DNA from: Reticulitermes speratus
Taxonomy: Eukaryota > Arthropoda > Insecta > Blattodea > Rhinotermitidae
Assembly: GCA_021186555.1 (NCBI GenBank)
Contig: JAJKFL010000216.1
Span: 92,029-156,028 of the forward strand
DNA length: 64,000 bases
Reading direction: 5' to 3'
A program made the translations under genes and the position numbers. Shown here piece by piece: positions 1 through 9,223 of the stretch (within the stretch, counting starts at the first letter, position 1; every line of letters starts with the position of its first letter). The notes under the pieces were generated by a model. That model worked only from the letters and a program-made list of their open reading frames with translations. It was not told where the DNA came from and searched no databases.

Positions 1-508
1 CAGTAACCCATTGATAAGAAAAGTCACGAACATCTTCAAAAAAACAAACTTAAGAATTACATTTCGTGTAAACAACACCACTCAGAATCTACTAAAAATC
101 CACACACAAAACAAGGATAAATACAAAAACAGTGGAATCTACAGTTTAAGATGCAATACATGCAATAACCATTATGTTGGCCAGACTGGAAGAAATTTAA
201 CAGCTAGATATACTGAACACACCAGATACATAAAGAATAATGAACCAAAATCTGCATACGCCCTTCATATTTTGAACAACCGACATGAATACGGCCCGAT
301 ACAGGATACAATGAATTTAATAAAAAACTGTAAGAAAGGCAGGCATATGAATATCACCGAAAATATGTACATCCAAATTTTTCATAGGGAACAGTTATTG
401 ATCCACGAACAGTATGCAACGGAAATAAACCCGCTGTTCCAACTTATCAAGCTCCCCCCTTCCATACAGACTAACACACAACCTCCCGAACCGGACATTC
501 CACCGTAG
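1..508 (+). pseudogene. Penelope-like retroelement, C-terminal GIY-YIG endonuclease (partial)
   Basis: Open from the left window edge to a TAG stop at 506-508, so only the C-terminal part of the element's protein is here. The reading frame contains GIYSLRC, then CNTCNNHYVGQTGRN and later ITENMYIQ. This is the GIY-YIG nuclease layout (GIY, YVG, then Arg and a later catalytic Glu), with the Cys pair between GIY and YVG that is common in Penelope-like elements. In the family this nuclease follows a reverse transcriptase and nicks target DNA for priming. The reverse transcriptase would lie left of the window. No stop or frameshift is visible here, so this end may be fairly young. The absence of the rest of the protein prevents calling it functional. 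Confidence 0.8.
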
Positions 509-955
509 GACTCGTCAACACACAGTACACAGCACACAGTACACTTCGCTAACCACGCGAAAACATTTCACATGGTAAGTCATTCATATACAGAAAATCA
601 ATAATGATTACTATTAGCAATATTTATACAAATTCCATTTTACTTACAAAATCGTTTATTTTACAGCTTATATTACCACAATACCAAAAGCCAGCAGTTC
701 TGCACTTCTAACATCTACAGTGTTTTTATAATTTTACAACTTTTTAACATATCTTTTTACAAGATTTTACATATGTTTTATAGTGCCAATGGAATATTTT
801 AAACCATGTGATTGAAGTGACGTAGCTTTTAGCAAAAAATCCCCCTGACGATGATCCTAGGATCGAAACACGTGTAGGGGTACTATTTTAACATTTTTAA
901 TAAAGCTACATAAAAAGTGCTTTAAAAAGTGCATCAGTTGGTCTGTAACTTGATT
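509..955 (+). mobile_element. Penelope-like element 3' untranslated region
   Basis: Non-coding tail after the GIY-YIG reading frame. It contains the hammerhead-like motif at 841-881 and an AATAAA-type signal near 898. It ends where sequence shared with unit B begins (about 956). The exact element end is not defined; the junction at 956 could be the element's terminus or the edge of the segmental duplication. Confidence 0.6.
841..881 (+). ncRNA. Hammerhead-ribozyme-like motif, type I layout
   Basis: Seen in sequence: four C's at 841-844 as stem I, core CTGACGA at 845-851, one extra T at 852, stem II GATCC/GGATC (853-857 with 860-864, loop TA), core GAAA at 865-868, a short stem III around CACGTG (869-874), then a cleavage-site-like TA at 875-876, and GGGG at 877-880 pairing with the stem I C's. 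Penelope-like elements are known to carry type I hammerhead ribozymes in their terminal regions, which fits the GIY-YIG frame just upstream. The extra T between core and stem II departs from the textbook core, and I cannot tell whether it abolishes cleavage. Confidence 0.65.
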
Positions 956-3037
956 CACCTTGTATATAGTTCAAGCTCAAATACATCCAGCATCATCTTA
1001 ATTCAAAATAGCATATTTACTAGTCTTAAAAAATTAAACTATATCCACTTTACGCTATACTTTATACAATGTTAATAATAAAAGTATGTATAAATATCAA
1101 GTAACACGCTAAGTTCATATGTTAATAAATTAAATAAATTAAAACCCTTGCTATCTTAATTAGTACTCTACCTATGTTTTCCTAATTTGTAATATTATTA
1201 ACAGTAGTATAACAGACAATATGATAATTTATTGTGTGTTCACACTTGTTACGATAACCTGCTAGCACGCTATTCTTTCTGTAGCAAATTCTCAAAGTAA
1301 CAGGATCTCATTGTATGTGTTTAGGAAGCCATAAGCTTAAAAATAAATACCTACATTTAATGCTTAACTGAATTACACAATAGATCTTGGTTGTAGTAGG
1401 GATAATGGTATATTTTGTATTCAGAGTTTAAAAATATCTCACGATAAGAGGTATCATAAGCAGTTGCTATGTATTGTTTTGTACATCTAAATCAACTTTA
1501 ATTGAAAATATTATTTAGCACACATTATTAACACTGTTCAACTAAATCCTCTCAAGTAACTAATCTCGCTTTTCCTACAATTTGCTGTACTTTTCCTTGT
1601 CGTAACAAGTTTAAACAATTTTGTGTCTTAAAATCTACTTCTCCATTTTCTCATTCTCAGTTAGTAGCTAAACGTTTTACTGATAAAAATCGCTTATGCT
1701 TAAAAATTCTAAAATTTAAAAAATAGCGCACTTACAAAATAGCAACTTACTTTGTAATTCGTAAGTATTTAAAATTGCAAACTTACAAAATAACAGATTA
1801 CGTTGTATTATTTAGTTTAAGTTATTTTAAATTCAAGATTTTAAATAGTGTGTTTACTAATATTCTAATGTTAAATACATAGTTTATTTAGCTTATACTA
1901 CCCTAAGGGATTATTGTCAAAATAACCTACCTTAGCTAAGGGTTACATAAAAGTGTAATGTGGTCCTATATTCTAATGTTAAATGCATAGTTTGTTTCTG
2001 TAATACCTAACGTTGTGTACAGTTTTAAAGTAAATCCTGCGGCTGTGTGTAAAATAACGTCTCTCATGTCTTATTAAGTTTGTATAAGTACATATTTTAT
2101 AACTGTCAACATTTGTACACCATAATTTATAGTTCGTTGTGTTTATATTAAAAATAGCAACTTACTACTTTGCTAAAAGTTATAAACAGTAATATATTCA
2201 AAATTTAAAAATACCACATTTACTTATTAGCAGCTTACATTAAAATTCGTAAGTTAGTTAAAATTTATTCCTTTCCCTCACTATGTTAAATAAAGCACCT
2301 ACCACCTGCATGCTAGCGACACTCAGTCTAACTTAGATAGTTTATTGTCAAAAGTGTAATTCTAATATTAAATGTATTATGCGTCTGATGACCTTCTTTC
2401 TATATTCGTAATATAATATTTACTATATACGTTTGTAAACAAACTTTCTAATTTTAAAAAATAGTTTAACTTCTAGTCTTATGAGTCAAATTATACACGT
2501 CTGTAAGCAAGCCGGCTGACCTACTTTCTACTTTCAAAATAGCATATTACCTTAGGCATTTTCATTCCAAGCAACACTAAACAATACTCTCAAATTCATC
2601 AGTCGTTCGGTAAACCTTGAGTATACAAACCCAACGCTGTTCGTAACATAAAGTAAGTTAAATACAAGTTTGTTTTAAAAAAGTAGTTTAGTTACGCAAT
2701 AACGTTAAAAATAGTTTTATATATATGTATTTGCAAATATTTAAATTAGCGCATTTACAAATTACCGTATGTTTAAATTAGCGCGTTTACAAAACTAAAA
2801 TAGTAGCTTACGCTGTAACGTTTAGTCATAGTTAATTTATTTAACTACTTCACACAAAAACCCTTAATTGTATTTAATAATATCATTTCCTATACCTATT
2901 TATTAGTTTAATATTTATTAATTCGTAAAATGCATTAATTAGGGTAGGGTTGTTTACATCCTAAAATGTAATTAACCTGGGGGTGAGGGTTTATCGTAAC
3001 AACCATTAATCAGGGTAGGGCTTATTTACATCCTAAT

Positions 3038-3050
3038 AGGTCATTGACCT
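3038..3050. promoter_or_regulatory. Palindromic IR1 hormone-receptor-like site
   Basis: AGGTCATTGACCT is a perfect inverted repeat of AGGTCA with a 1-bp spacer. This is the canonical palindromic layout bound by EcR/USP-type nuclear receptors. Function here is inference. Confidence 0.35.
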
Positions 3051-3107
3051 CTGGTTACATTTTAAAATATCACTAACCAGGGGGTGAGGGTTTGCTTACA
3101 TACGGGA

Positions 3108-3120
3108 AGGTCATTGACCT
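3108..3120. promoter_or_regulatory. Palindromic IR1 hormone-receptor-like site
   Basis: Second perfect AGGTCA-T-TGACCT palindrome, 70 bp after the first. A third site present in unit B (43,652-43,664) is mutated in unit A near 3,533-3,545. Confidence 0.35.
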
Positions 3121-3245
3121 CTTTGTTTACATTCGCTTCCTGTTGGCTCAGTCATTGGCCAAAGTAACATTAATACTACTAATTGCCGCATTGTCCACCC
3201 TTTTGTCAAGCAGCTTGTTTAACTTTTAATTTTACAGCGATTCCG

Positions 3246-3502
3246 TCATATTACTAAAATTTAAACTTACCGCGTCTACGTGATATTATTGAAAATTTAA
3301 ACTTAGCGCCAGCAACCGCCATTTTGTAAAATTTAAAATTACCGCGTCTACGTCATATTAATAAAATTTAAACTTAGCGCCAGCATCCGCCATTTTGTAA
3401 AATTTAAAATTATCGCGTCTACGTCATATTATTAAAATTTAAACTTAGCGCCAGCATCCGCCATTTTGTAAAATTTAAAATTACCGCGTCTACGTCATAT
3501 TG
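3246..3502 (+). repeat. 71-bp tandem repeat array (unit A)
   Basis: One partial and three full units (3,281-3,352; 3,353-3,423; 3,424-3,494), each running from TCATATTA to CCGCGTCTACG. Each full unit contains CCGCCATTTTG and a TACGTCAT-like junction. Units differ by a few bases. The array leads directly into the promoter-like block at 3,503. The same array is at 43,366-43,612. Confidence 0.85.
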
Positions 3503-3615
3503 GCCGCCATCTTGCTTACGTCACTTCCGGTAAAGAACATTTCCCTTGTCACGTGACTTTGTTTACATCCGCATTCTTTGTTTACGTGTGATGTCACATC
3601 CGGTGGCAAAGTACC
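3503..3615 (+). promoter_or_regulatory. Promoter-like cluster of factor motifs (unit A)
   Basis: Within about 110 bp I see GCCGCCATCTTG (YY1-like, 3,503-3,514), TTACGTCA (CRE-like, 3,516-3,523), ACTTCCGG (ETS-like, 3,523-3,530), TCACGTGA (E-box, 3,549-3,556) and TGTTTAC (forkhead-like, 3,560-3,566). The unit B version retains an additional TGACGTCA and a third IR1 palindrome that are mutated here. What it drives is unknown; a truncated LINE follows immediately. Confidence 0.4.
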
Positions 3616-3639
3616 ACCAATACTACTCTGAACCCCCAC

Positions 3640-4077
3640 CCCATAAGGAGTTAGAAAAGCCTGTGGCAGGATGTAGAGCAAAAGGATCATACCTTGTCAT
3701 CGGCTGTGATGCAAATGCGCATCACACATCCTGGGGAAGCACAAACATCAATACCAGAAGCGAGTATATGTTAAACTTCATTATGGCAAATAATTTAGAC
3801 ATAATGAATAAGGGTAACAGGCCTACTTTTGTTACTTGTAACAGGCAGGAAGTCATTGACATCACTATTGCCACCTTCTATGCTGGCAATTTTGTTAAAG
3901 ATTGGTTTGTATCTCAGGAGGTAAGTTGTTCGGACCACAGATACATACGATTTAACATTACGGGAATCGACCGTTCAGTTGAATTCTATCGCAATCCACG
4001 CAGGACTGACTGGGAGTCCTTTAGAACTGACCTGGAAAGCCACCTGTGTGGGATGACGGATAGGATTACCAATTAAT
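3640..4077 (+). pseudogene. LINE ORF2 endonuclease domain, C-terminal part
   Basis: The frame reads VIGCDANAHHTSWGS, then VIDITIATFYAG and SCSDHRYIRF. These are the GDxNAHH-like, DI(T/V) and SDH blocks of exonuclease-endonuclease-phosphatase nucleases of LINEs; the SDH His is the catalytic one. The N-terminal third with the first catalytic Asn/Glu blocks is missing. The GD of the usual GDFN is here CD. A TAA at 4,074-4,076 ends the frame in unit A; unit B has TAC at the same codon, so the stop arose after duplication or was lost there. Confidence 0.8.
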
Positions 4078-4609
4078 TTGACCTGGAGATTGCTGCAAGG
4101 CAATTTCAGGATGCTATTAATATGGCATACTATGATAATTGTCCTTCTGTGGCAAGGCAGAACAGCAGAAATACATCTTGGTGGAACAAGGACCTTGGGG
4201 ACAGAAGGAGGAAAGTTCGCAGATTATTTAATGCTGCGAAAAGTCAGGGAATTGGAATGACTATAAGAACAACTTGACTTATTATAATAAGACACTAAGA
4301 CAGGCCAAGAGAGAATCCTAGAGGAGACACTGCGAGGAGATAGAAAAGGCTCCTGAATGTGCAAGACTCCAGAAGATTCTCTCGAAGGATGGGCAAAGTG
4401 TAATTAGCTCTCTCCAGTTAGAAAACGGAGAATACACTAACACAGAGAACGAGACTCTGGAGGAATTACTCAGGGTTCATTTTCCTGGTTCAAAAATACT
4501 TAATGAACCTTCTGGTGGATGGGACGGTATTGAACTGGATTCTCCTGAATGGAAGGCATCCAGGAGTGACTGGGCATTCTCCAGAAGGGTCGTAAGTTTT
4601 GGAAAATTT

Positions 4610-6055
4610 AAATGGGCTGTTTACTCATTTCAACCATATAAATCCACAGGTATGGATGGAATTATGCTCATCATGCTACAGCAGGGTTTTGAACTGTTAG
4701 GGGGAAAATTATTAAAATTACTAAGAGCTAGTTTGGCCTTAGGATATATCCCGATGAGCTGGAGGCATACCAGGGTGGTGTTTATTCCAAAACCTGGGAA
4801 ATCTTTGACCCAGGCTAAGTCCCTGAGACCTATCAGCCTCATGTCTTTCGTACTCAAAATACTTGAGAAAGTAATCTATGTACATATCAGGGATGGTGTT
4901 TTGGTTGAAAAACCACTTCACCAATACCAGTATGCCTATAGGGCAGGTGTGTCCACAGAAACCGTACTTCTCCAGGTGGTAAGCAGACTGGAAAGATCTT
5001 TGACAAATAAGGAGGTTGCGCTGGGTGCCTTCTTGGACATTCAGGGGGCATTCAACAATACCTCCTTTAATACAATTACAACAGCTGCCACATAACGTGG
5101 ACTTGAGGAAACATGTTGTAGATGGATCAGGTCGATGCTTGAAGGCAGACTGGTACATACTTCCCTCATGGGCTGCAATCTTACTGCACAAGTTGTAGGG
5201 GGGTGTCCACAGGAGGGAGTTTTGTCTCCCCTTTTGTGGAATCTAGTAGTAGATAGGCTTCTGGTAATAACCAATGACCTAGGATTCAGAACCTTCGGAT
5301 ATGCTGATGATATTGTCATCATAGTGCAAGGTAAATTTGAACACACTGTCAGGGAACTTATGCAAAGTGCCCTGGATGCAGTGGTAAATTTGTTTGTCAA
5401 AGGGGGCCTGAATATAAACCCTCATAGAGCAACCATAGTTTCCTTTACCAATAGAAGGATAGTGAGGGATTCAAGACCGATCACACTTCTAGGTAAAGAA
5501 CTTGTGATGTTGGGGGAGGTTAAGTATTTGAGAGTGATTCTATATTCCAAACTTAACTGGAACCAACATCTACAGAAAATAATTAGGAAATCGATGACCA
5601 CATTTACGGTGGTCAGACGAATGTATGGTAAGAGATGGGGACTTAGACCTAGTATGTTGCATTGGCTCTACACTAGGGTAATCAGACCATCTCTTCTCTA
5701 TGCTGCCTTGGTTTGGTGGCCCAAGGTTAAGCAAAAGAGTACCAAAAACCAATTAGGCAGGATTCAAAGAATGGCCTGCCTAGCTATTACAGGGGATATG
5801 AAATCGACCCCTACTGCAGCAATGGAGGTGCTTCTGAATCTGACTCCGCTAGATCTATTTATTATGGCGGAGGCGAGGATGGCACTCTATAGACTGAATA
5901 TAATTGAGCAACCAAATGTTCCCAAAACGGAAGCGGGGTTGCTGAATATCTGGAGGAAGGTGGGTGACCCTGTATTTGATATGCGGTCAGACCACATTAC
6001 ACCAGTATACTACTACACCAAAAACTACATGGTTAATATTGACCAGGAGTTTTGA
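4610..6055 (+). pseudogene. LINE ORF2 reverse transcriptase domain
   Basis: One frame runs from about 4,610 to 6,055 with a single in-frame TAA at 5,093-5,095. Motifs: STGMDGIM at the start of the fingers, VVFIPKPGK, LRPISLMSF, FLDIQGAFNN (motif A Asp), CPQEGVLSPLLWN (motif B), GYADDIV (YADD catalytic centre) and LGEVKYLRVIL. The internal TAA is shared with unit B, so it predates the duplication. The TGA at 6,053-6,055 is private to unit A: unit B reads TGG there and has its own TAG three codons earlier. Confidence 0.85.
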
Positions 6056-6930
6056 AGGAATAAAGATCCAAGGCTTCCCAGAGACGCCCTAATCTGGTTT
6101 ACAGACGGATCAAGGGATGGCTCAGGGACAGGATCTGGGATTAAAGGCATAAGACCAGAGAAAGGTTTCAGTTTCTCTCTGGGTAAATTTGTCACAGTTT
6201 TTCAAACCGAAATACATGCCATTCTTCAATGTGCATGTGAGAATATAAGAAGGGCTTATTGTAATAAGCGGATCCTTATTTTCTCTGACAGCCAGGCGGC
6301 ACTTAAGGCACTCAACAGCCCAAAAGTAACGTCGAGACTAGTTGTAGAATGCATGGATACTCTATCTGAGCTGGCAGAACGCAATGAGGTAACCCTCAAG
6401 TGGGTGCCTGGGCACAGTGGCATCCTTGGTAATGAAAAAGCAGATGAACTTGCAAGGCAAGGTGCAGCTAAACCATTACTTGGCCCAGATCCGGCACTAG
6501 AAATACCAAAGTGTTCAGCAAGAGAAGCAATCAAGAACTGGACTGAGTGTCAACATTTAACTACCTGGAACAGTATACCAGGTCACAAACATGATAAACA
6601 TTTTATCAATGGACCATTCAAGAAGAAAACTGATGGCCTGATTAAATTGAGCAGCAATCAACTTAGATCAGTAGTAGCATTCCTCACAGGACATGCACCT
6701 GTGAGGAAGCACTTGAACATTATGGGCCTCTTCCAAGGAGATCCAACCTGCAGATTTTGTGGGTCGGAGACTGAACTGTGCACCATATTGTTTGTGGTTG
6801 CGAGACACTGGCTCGACAACATTATAAGCTCTTTGGGAAGATGTTCGCTGAACCAAGAGATATAAGCTTGGCTCCACTAAAAGACCTGTGTCTCTTTATT
6901 AGTAGCTCAGGGCTAATGAACCAATGCTGA
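6056..6930 (+). pseudogene. LINE ORF2 RNase H and C-terminal zinc-knuckle region
   Basis: Same frame as the RT. WFTDGSRDGS, FQTEIHAIL, IFSDSQAALKAL and HSGILGNEKADELA supply the four acidic RNase H residues (D, E, D, D), all present. Further on CRFCGSETE begins the Cys-rich C-terminus, after which the frame slips: the continuation KLFGKMFAEPRDIS is read in another frame up to about 6,930. RNase H in LINEs degrades the RNA strand of the cDNA hybrid. Confidence 0.8.
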
Positions 6931-7024
6931 AAGAAAGACTAAGGGTGAGCACAATAAACCTAAGGCTGCGGTGCATCCGGAGCGAATGCAGACGGGCCCA
7001 TAGAAAGAAGAAGAAGAAGAAGAC

Positions 7025-7539
7025 ACAAGCACGATATGAAACAGAACATGAAAATTTCCAAACAAAATATTACGAATACAGAAATATAAATTAATTATTT
7101 CAATGTGCATTATGTTTAATAGTCCTAAAATTTTCATGCGCATTTACTACAAAATAAATACTTTCAATCATTTTGATAACTCCCACAATATTGTTGTAAA
7201 TCAATACACGGCCTACTTAGTGATGTAAGTTAGTTTGCTTAAGTTTTAGAAGCACGCTCTCACTTCTACGCATGACCAGTCTACAAGACTGAGTTTCCCC
7301 CAGTTCCACCACGCAACAGAAAATAAACCATAAAGCCTTCAGTTTCATCAATACTTTCAAACAGACAAGGCGAAAGGTCTTACGGTGTTACACCACTTTA
7401 TATCCTCGGGTTTGACCGTCTCTAACAGTCTTCACCACCTGAGTGATATACACTTTTGCAATCGCGTAGAAGAATCATTGCGTCCGACAAATATACTTAA
7501 TAAACGAACTTCCTAACATTAAGAGAAAGAGTGTTACAT
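7025..7539 (+). promoter_or_regulatory. Receptor copy A upstream region with weak TATA-like site
   Basis: About 515 bp between the LINE tail and the receptor ATG, well conserved with unit B (49,324-49,839). A TTATATC sequence lies at 7,398-7,404, about 140 bp before the ATG; unit B reads TATAAA at the equivalent place (49,698-49,703). Transcription start is not determinable from sequence alone. Confidence 0.3.
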
Positions 7540-7835
7540 ATGGAGTACAACAACAAGAAAATAAATACCGAAGTCTCGTGTGATAACAGTCTTCATCAGA
7601 ACCGCTTTAAAACAACTCTCTCTATTCTGCGACTGGCAGGGATTCCACTTAATATTACATCTCAATCAAAAGTTTACACCTTATATTATACAGTCAGTGC
7701 CGTGTGTTATTACAGTACTTGTGTGTGTGCTTTAATGGACATATATGTTCATAGGTACGATTTGATGCAAGCTATGAAGAAAACCCGCATATTTCTTGAT
7801 TTTTCTTTCTGTGCATGGATGCATCTCAGTCTCAG
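7540..7835 (+). CDS. Odorant receptor copy A, exon 1
   Basis: Starts at the first ATG after an in-frame TAA at 7,501 (a GTG at 7,531 is in frame but not expected to start). 98 codons plus two bases; donor GTACGC follows CTCAG. Contains a short cytoplasmic N-terminus with [10 protein letters not shown]1 around [13 protein letters not shown] and TM2 ending WMHLSLR. Compared with copy B it has several replacements in TM1 and TM2. Confidence 0.8.
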
Positions 7836-7922
7836 GTACGCCACACCAGAATTATCACATTTAGGGAAACTTAGAATTTACTAGTATCGCAGTAGATTCA
7901 GTCACATACAACAATTACTTTA

Positions 7923-8072
7923 CTCAGTTTCAATTCAAAAATATGTTTCGACCCAACGAGTCATCATCAGGTAGGCAAGAATGGAAGATAAATACACAGT
8001 TTAGAATCTTCCATTCTTACCAACCTGATGATGGCACGTTGGGCCGAAATATGTTGTTGAGTTGATACTGAA
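7923..8072. repeat. Foldback repeat with two hammerhead-like cores, receptor intron 1
   Basis: Two imperfect inverted arms of about 65 bp (about 7,925-7,990 and 8,004-8,072) around a short spacer. The left arm read on the minus strand has CTGATGA, T, GACTC/GGGTC and GAAA (7,946-7,970). The right arm on the plus strand has CTGATGA, T, GGC/GCC and GAAA (8,025-8,050). Stem I and stem III are not convincing, so these are motif remnants, probably of Penelope-related origin. Same structure at 50,223-50,372. Confidence 0.5.
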
Positions 8073-8815
8073 TAAATGAAATGTTGTGTTCGACTCAATC
8101 TACTGTTATTCTTTTTATCTAAGACACAATTGGGAAAAATAGTCTTAAAGTTAGAATTTACTGTAATGCTTCGAAAACTAATCAGATATGTAGCACGACT
8201 GCAGACAATTTGATAGGACATTGCTGCGGTGTTTTTCAGTATATCACAAAATTAAAACGAACAATGTATACTATATTCCATGTTGTGACTTGGAGTATTC
8301 TACTTCCATCTTTGTGACCCCTGACAAAGTCCACTTAGGCAGGCATATTTTGACTCGATTGTAAATAAGAAGAATACAGCCTAACTTGTTGATTTTATTC
8401 TCCTGACAAAAGAAGACCTCTTAACTGGTACAGAATCCAAAAAATAATTTACAATACTGCGCACAACGTAAGACACGATGAAAGAAATTTTAATTTTATC
8501 TAGTTAGAAATATTAAATTCAATTACACATGAATTAAAAGAAATAAAATTCTTTTAAACACATGAAAATTCCGACAAAAACCAAGTAGCTAATTAGTTCT
8601 CGTTAGAAATATCCTGAGTCTTAAAATGTGATGTCATCAAGGATGTGTGGAAAGATACTAGTACTACTTGGATTGGGTAAAGCAATATGGCTGAAGTAAG
8701 CAACCGTATTCAGCAAGATGGCAGGCAGTACAGAGTACATGGCACTACAAAACGACTCACTCAAGTAAAAACTAAGCTCAATTCTTTTAATAATAAATGT
8801 CCATTTCCTTTACAG

Positions 8816-9093
8816 TTACCATAAACGTGGCTTTGAAAATTTGATCAGTCTGACGGATTCCTTCACATGGGAAGGACTGCCGACCAGAGATCCTGACACC
8901 GGACATTTAACAAAGGCTGCGTACATCCCGATCATACAACGATATACGAAGTACACTGTTGGGTTCATAACTTCATTCCAGTTTATCCAGTCAACAGTTC
9001 GCATGGTGTCCAACCACGAACTGGTCTTTCACATCGTGGTTTCCTTTCGACTTATCGGCGACCCCAGTATACGTGTTCGCGAATTTAACACAG
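8816..9093 (+). pseudogene. Odorant receptor copy A, exon 2 with +1 frameshift
   Basis: Acceptor TTTACAG at 8,809-8,815, donor GTACAC at 9,094. The first base completes codon 99. Encodes [11 protein letters not shown] to SNHELV, i.e. loop, TM3 and the second extracellular loop. After CTGGTC the sequence is TTTCACAT where copy B and the partial duplicate exon both read TTAACT. The result is one extra base, so the conserved W-x-P-F-D loop motif (SWFPFD in B) is lost. Confidence 0.8.
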
Positions 9094-9133
9094 GTACACT
9101 CTACTGTATAAATACATTAACCTAATGAACAGA

Positions 9134-9223
9134 GATGTGTCGAACCACGAAATGGTCTTAACTTCGTGGTTTCCTTTCGAAATATCGGCGAGTCCAGTTT
9201 ATGCGTTGGCTAACATAACACAG
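9134..9223 (+). pseudogene. Partial duplicate of exon 2 3' end (copy A)
   Basis: A diverged second copy of the last ~90 bp of exon 2, about 40 bp downstream of its donor. It is open in the receptor frame, reads [16 protein letters not shown] and ends NITQ with its own GTATAT donor. It has the intact loop motif that exon 2 of copy A has lost. No acceptor in the correct phase is obvious, so use in mRNA is unproven. The same piece is in copy B (51,435-51,524), so it predates the unit duplication. Confidence 0.75.

Larger units (their letters stand above)
956..3245. repeat. AT-rich block, unit A copy
   Basis: No coding capacity. Very AT-rich with many diverged short phrases such as AAAATAGCAACTTAC and TTTAAATTAGCGC. 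The same block is at 41,069-43,365 with scattered substitutions. Near the right end it holds two GGGTAGGG and two GGGGGTGAGGG phrases and two AGGTCATTGACCT palindromes. It may be a non-autonomous element or ancestral DNA; I cannot assign it. Confidence 0.7.
3630..7024 (+). mobile_element. 5'-truncated LINE with endonuclease, RT and RNase H (unit A)
   Basis: A non-LTR retrotransposon lacking ORF1 and the N-terminal endonuclease half. Order: C-terminal apurinic-type endonuclease (about 3,640-4,075), linker with WWN motif (about 4,180), reverse transcriptase (about 4,610-6,050), RNase H (about 6,100-6,450), CCHC-like C-terminus (about 6,750), and a terminal (GAA)n tail at about 7,001-7,024. RT plus RNase H in one ORF2 places it in the I/LOA/R1-type part of non-LTR elements; I cannot name the clade. 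It is inactive. It lies about 515 bp upstream of the receptor ATG. Confidence 0.85.

Noticed and set aside
3246..3502. CRISPR-like array
   Set aside because: Contiguous 71-bp monomers without spacers in a eukaryotic context.
4739..5191. 150-codon antisense open frame over the LINE RT (and 47,041-47,493)
   Set aside because: Shadow of the RT reading frame; repeats in unit B only because the units are near identical.
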